Below the pieces are notes generated by a model that worked only from the letters and a program-made list of their open reading frames with translations, searched no databases and had not been told where the DNA came from. A program made the translations under genes and the position numbers. DNA of 64,000 nucleotides from Saprospiraceae bacterium (lineage in GTDB: Bacteria > Bacteroidota > Bacteroidia > Chitinophagales > Saprospiraceae), in NCBI GenBank assembly GCA_016710115.1, contig JADJLN010000013.1, positions 1-64,000 on the forward strand, in the 5' to 3' direction. This document shows, in pieces, positions 60,501-64,000 of the stretch (position 1 is its first letter; each line of letters starts with the position of its first letter).

Positions 60501-63500
60501 TGTCCCGGGGATATAGTTCAGGCCCTTGGGCAGAACCGCCGTGATGGTCAGCAGGTACACAGCGCCCAGTTCAGCATCGGTATGCAGAGAATGGCTGATG
60601 GGCATTGGCGTACACAGATCCGCTGTGATATTCACTGTATCGGGCATCATTTCCAGCTGCCCTGGTGGACTGTAGAATCCACAGGAATCCCAGTCGGACC
60701 GGCAGGTTACATCAAGATCCGTGGAGTCACAACTCCACCCCAGTCAAAGTAGATCTTCTCATGGTCGCAACTGGTGTTGGTCCCGGTGAGGCGAAGGCGG
60801 AGTGTATCGCAAACTCCCACTTCACCCAGGCGGAACCGGTCATCAATGAAGGGATAGACCTGTCCGGTCACCACATTCGTCAGGGTGAGGTTTTCCAGGG
60901 CTTGATGGGATACAGTGGGTTTCATCCAGGTGTTCCGCATGGGCACCAGGTTGTCAGTGGCCGGGAAACAATTGGCCACCAGAATATCCCAGCCAACCTC
61001 GTTGGTGAAAAACGACTGGATACATTCGACAATATGCCATGTTGGTACGGTTCGCTCCTGCGGGAACAGCCGGAATTTGGTGAATTCGGTTTCTTTCTCG
61101 AGGCTCCGGTCGGCATAGGTTCGCATCGTTGCCCGGATGCGTGTTGGCTTGCCGCCAGTCTGACGTTCGCAGGATGCCGACCGCATGTCCAGTTCGAGAT
61201 AATATACATTGTCTTCCTCCTGCCAACCCGCTATGGCCGGATTCATTTCCAGGCAAAAATTCCCGGGACCGGAAGAAGTGACTGTCAAAGGCAGGTTGAC
61301 CGTCGTGAATTTCCCATTGATCCGGACCTGCACCACCCGGGCCGAATCGACCACAAAATCCTGCCCATCGAGACAGAACGTCAACACAGAATCGATCAGC
61401 GTTCGGTATTCATTGGAAAGAAATTGGTCAGTATGCCGTATTCCAATGCCATCCCTGTCATGATGGGCTCCTGACATATAGGGAAGGCTTCTGCATTGGG
61501 CAAAAGATCAGCGTCGATACAGGTATAGGCCATTTTATCCTGGGGACAGGGACACACTTTCCGCTCGATCACATCCGAAAACGGCCCATTGAAGACAAAT
61601 GCATTGCTTTGCGCTCCGATGTCCACAGCAAACCGTTGGTAGGACGGTGGATAGGGGCGGAATATCCGGTCGAGGCGATAGAAACAGGACAGACGAAGGG
61701 TATCTCCGTCTCCGATGCGAAATCCCTCAGGCACCTCGGGGTGTGCCGCCGCCAGGCTGTCGAAATGTACCGAAAACCAGAGCAGGCTGTCATACGGGTT
61801 GAATTCGATCTGGACCGGCACATCGAAGGACAGGCCCGTTACGGGATCCTTTACCTCCAGGTGGTTGTAGAGGTTTTTGAATCCACTCAACAGGTCCAGA
61901 AATTCCTCCGGGGTTTTATCCGGCGGGATGGGAAAGCCGCCCCGATTGCCAAACAAGAGGCGGATCCAGACAGATTCGAAAGATGCCGTCGAGTCCTCCC
62001 CCCGAACCACGCCATCGACCAGCAGGCGGATGGTATCGCCAGGCATAGCACGATCCGTCCGGATCTTGGAAAAGTCCAGTTGCCCTCCCGGATCCGGGAG
62101 ATAGTCGTTGTCATTGTCGGGCAAACCGAAGCTGACCCGTTCCATGGTCAGGATATGGTCAAGGAATTCGGTGAGTGTGTCCGGGCATTCCCCATTGAAA
62201 CAGTTCACGCCGAAATCACGACCCAGACAGAGCCGCGGGTTGAATCCTTGCGGACAATCTTCGCCGATAAGAAAGGAGACCTCTGCACCCAGACTGATCT
62301 TGGACACCGGACCCTGGCATTTGTCCTCGCAGTTGGAAATCAGGCTGTATTCACAGGGGATGTCGGTGCAGATACTGTCACAGATCAACTGCACAAAAAT
62401 GGGGATCATCGCCGTGTCAACCGGCATTGGCAACGGGTATTTCAGATGGATCTTCTGCCCCTTGTCGACATACACCATTTTTTTTTCCAGGGGTGGAATG
62501 CCATCCACCAGGAAACTCGAATCCTGGAGCACAAAACCACAGGGAAGAAAGAGATCTGCGGTCCATCCTGCACCGGATTGATCAAACAGGCCCGGCGGGA
62601 TGGTCAGAAAAAGCTGCAGTTGCTGACCATCTTCGATCAGACCGCCTGACTGACCTGTCAGACCGAGGCCAGCCGTGTACAGCGGGTTGTTGTTGAAAAT
62701 GGAATCCTTGATCGAAAAATACTGATCACCCGGTGCTGCGCAGGTCTTTTCATAGACCAGTGTCCACACCCAACCGCCTTCAAACAGGGTGCAAGAGGCC
62801 GGGGCACAGATATGCAGGTCAAACGGTACACGCAGTGTCTGGCCTGGGCCCAGTGGCGGAAGGAAGAATCGGATGCCTTTGGCAATCTGTTCGCCACAGG
62901 GAGACTGGAGGGTATCTCGTTTCAGGCTGTCGGGCAAAACAGGCTGGCCATCCAACTGCCAGGAAAAGGAAGCTGGTACAAAACCGACGTTGGCATCAAA
63001 AACAATCTCGACCGCCAGTTCGATCCCGGTCATGGTTGAATACTTGCTGGTGTTTTTCACCGTCCATTCCTGGGCGTAATTCTCACCATCATAACAAATA
63101 GGATCGGAAGTCGTCACGACAATGGAATCGACACGCCCCTTTTCAGGTAGTGGCTCGATGTGGACCAGGGCGATCACCTCGGCTGCCTGACATTCCGAGG
63201 TGCCACAGCCCCACCAGGCCCGGATGGTCGAGAGTGCATCCGGATGGTCAAAGGAACAATCGGTGATCAGGATGGATTCGGTCAGGACGATCTCCTCATT
63301 GAAATCCAGCCAGCCATCATGATTACCGACCGCCTGAAAGTCGGCCGATCCGATGATGCGAACCAGGGATTGCGGAGCTGACCCTCCGTCGGTCCCATTG
63401 GGAGACGTAATGGCCAGTTTGTCGGCATAGACATCCGTAAACCGGAACGATGCCAATCTGCCGATTCGGGTGTTGCGCACGGTGATGGTGCGGACAATGG

Positions 63501-64000
63501 TCTGCCCCTGCGCCGCTGTCATTGTACTGTTGACCACTTTGGTAATGACCAGTCGCGGGGTTTCGACGTTGTAGGGATCGGATGGAAAGGATACGGTCGA
63601 GCCATTCACAATCAGGCTGACAGTGGTATTCATGACCTCACCTGCTGCAAGACAGGGAAGGACATCGCAGGTGATGAACAGATCCATCGAGATCGCGATG
63701 ACACTGCCGGGCTGGACATCATCCACCTGGAACACCGGATGCTGAAGGTCACTCAGGTCATCCTCTAGGATGCCGGCCACGGAACCCGGGACATACTGAA
63801 ATCCGCATGGCAGATGCACCGTCACGGCCACCTGGTCGAGGACATCCTGCCCGGTGTGGATGAGGGTCATCGCCTGCGTATGCTCCTGGCACACGACGGG
63901 CACTTCCGTCAACGAGGAGTAGACGATGGTCTGGCTGTACAGGTCCTGCGTAATCAGCAACAGGACAAATAGGCAAACCCGATGAGGGAGGGAATTTCGG
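57515..64000 (-). CDS. giant CHU_C (T9SS type B) surface protein, 5' end outside window, three frameshifts
   Basis: At least 2,150 residues. At the right edge the signal peptide is partly visible (CLFVLLLITQDLYSQ), so the start lies just beyond 64000. Long stretches of DUF11/Ig-like modules (CGFQYVPGSVAGILEDD, VVNSTMTAAQGQTIVRTITVRNT, LPAGFGYLPGSTMTNL) alternate with Cys-rich segments. SprB-like modules (VCAGDTATLLTTPAASWTWSGP, CEGQSVILFGETF, CAGDTAWIMV) precede the CHU_C sorting domain (WDIPNVFTPNSDGVNDVFRVYKNC ... RIYDRWGQVVF ... VRRGDVTLVR). Frame breaks at about 61418 (T run), 60723 and 58507. A likely surface adhesin or gliding-related protein. Confidence 0.85.

Overview
The window looks like a chromosomal segment of a Bacteroidota bacterium, most likely of the Saprospiria type (inference). 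Several secreted proteins carry type IX secretion system C-terminal sorting domains: the type A 'YPNP...' form at 2291-4149, 24506-26340, 36473-39033 and 41624-43192, and the type B/CHU_C form at 1-1333 and 57515-64000. There are SprB-like giant surface proteins, lipoproteins with SxxC lipoboxes, DUF6090 and STM3941-type small membrane proteins, and base composition near 50% GC. No rRNA, tRNA, CRISPR array or intact transposase was seen.

Layout. 1-5031: end of a CHU_C surface protein, small membrane protein, T9SS protein plus lipoprotein, HD hydrolase. 5014-17000: a minus-strand sulfur island (OM porin, two YeeE/YedE half-transporters, MBL-rhodanese protein 1, SulP transporter, SoeA-like molybdoenzyme, a fused FeS/NrfD subunit, MBL-rhodanese protein 2). 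17301-20033: membrane sensor plus TPR adenylate cyclase. 20034-21281: repeat-rich spacer. 21282-24306: DUF962 protein, two Hsp20 chaperones, lipoprotein, thioesterase. 24506-33123: T9SS TIM-barrel-like enzyme, YtfJ pair, type Vd-like patatin, P-type ATPase. 33835-41017: FkbM methyltransferase, SGNH hydrolase, GT4, BNR-repeat T9SS protein, aldehyde dehydrogenase, GNAT. 41624-50127: amidase, esterase, lipoproteins, AlkA-like glycosylase and poorly characterised genes. 50929-56823: sigma factor/OM protein, PepSY-like and OM proteins, TspO-like protein, toroid protein, RluA synthase. 57515-64000: a giant CHU_C protein running off the right edge.

Main biological reading: the sulfur island encodes a coherent route. 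A porin and YeeE/YedE proteins would import thiosulfate or a sulfane-sulfur compound; two MBL-rhodanese proteins would make sulfite from persulfide; a cytoplasmic SoeABC-type enzyme would oxidise sulfite to sulfate with electrons passed to quinone; SulP could move the sulfate. Three near-identical GTGA-N6-TCAC palindromes (CRP/FNR-type operators) lie 80-131 bp upstream of three genes of the island, suggesting one regulon.

Two further themes matter. First, a ~0.5 kb dispersed element with ATCTGTCCAAAA-type terminal inverted repeats occurs three times (26362-26903, about 41143-41580, about 50424-50911); the third copy has an aberrant G/C-saturated interior. Second, about 28 reading-frame breaks occur, nearly all explained by one missing or extra base, usually in a short homopolymer. 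That pattern points to residual indel errors of a long-read assembly rather than real pseudogenes, so split genes are annotated here as single genes with the break position given.
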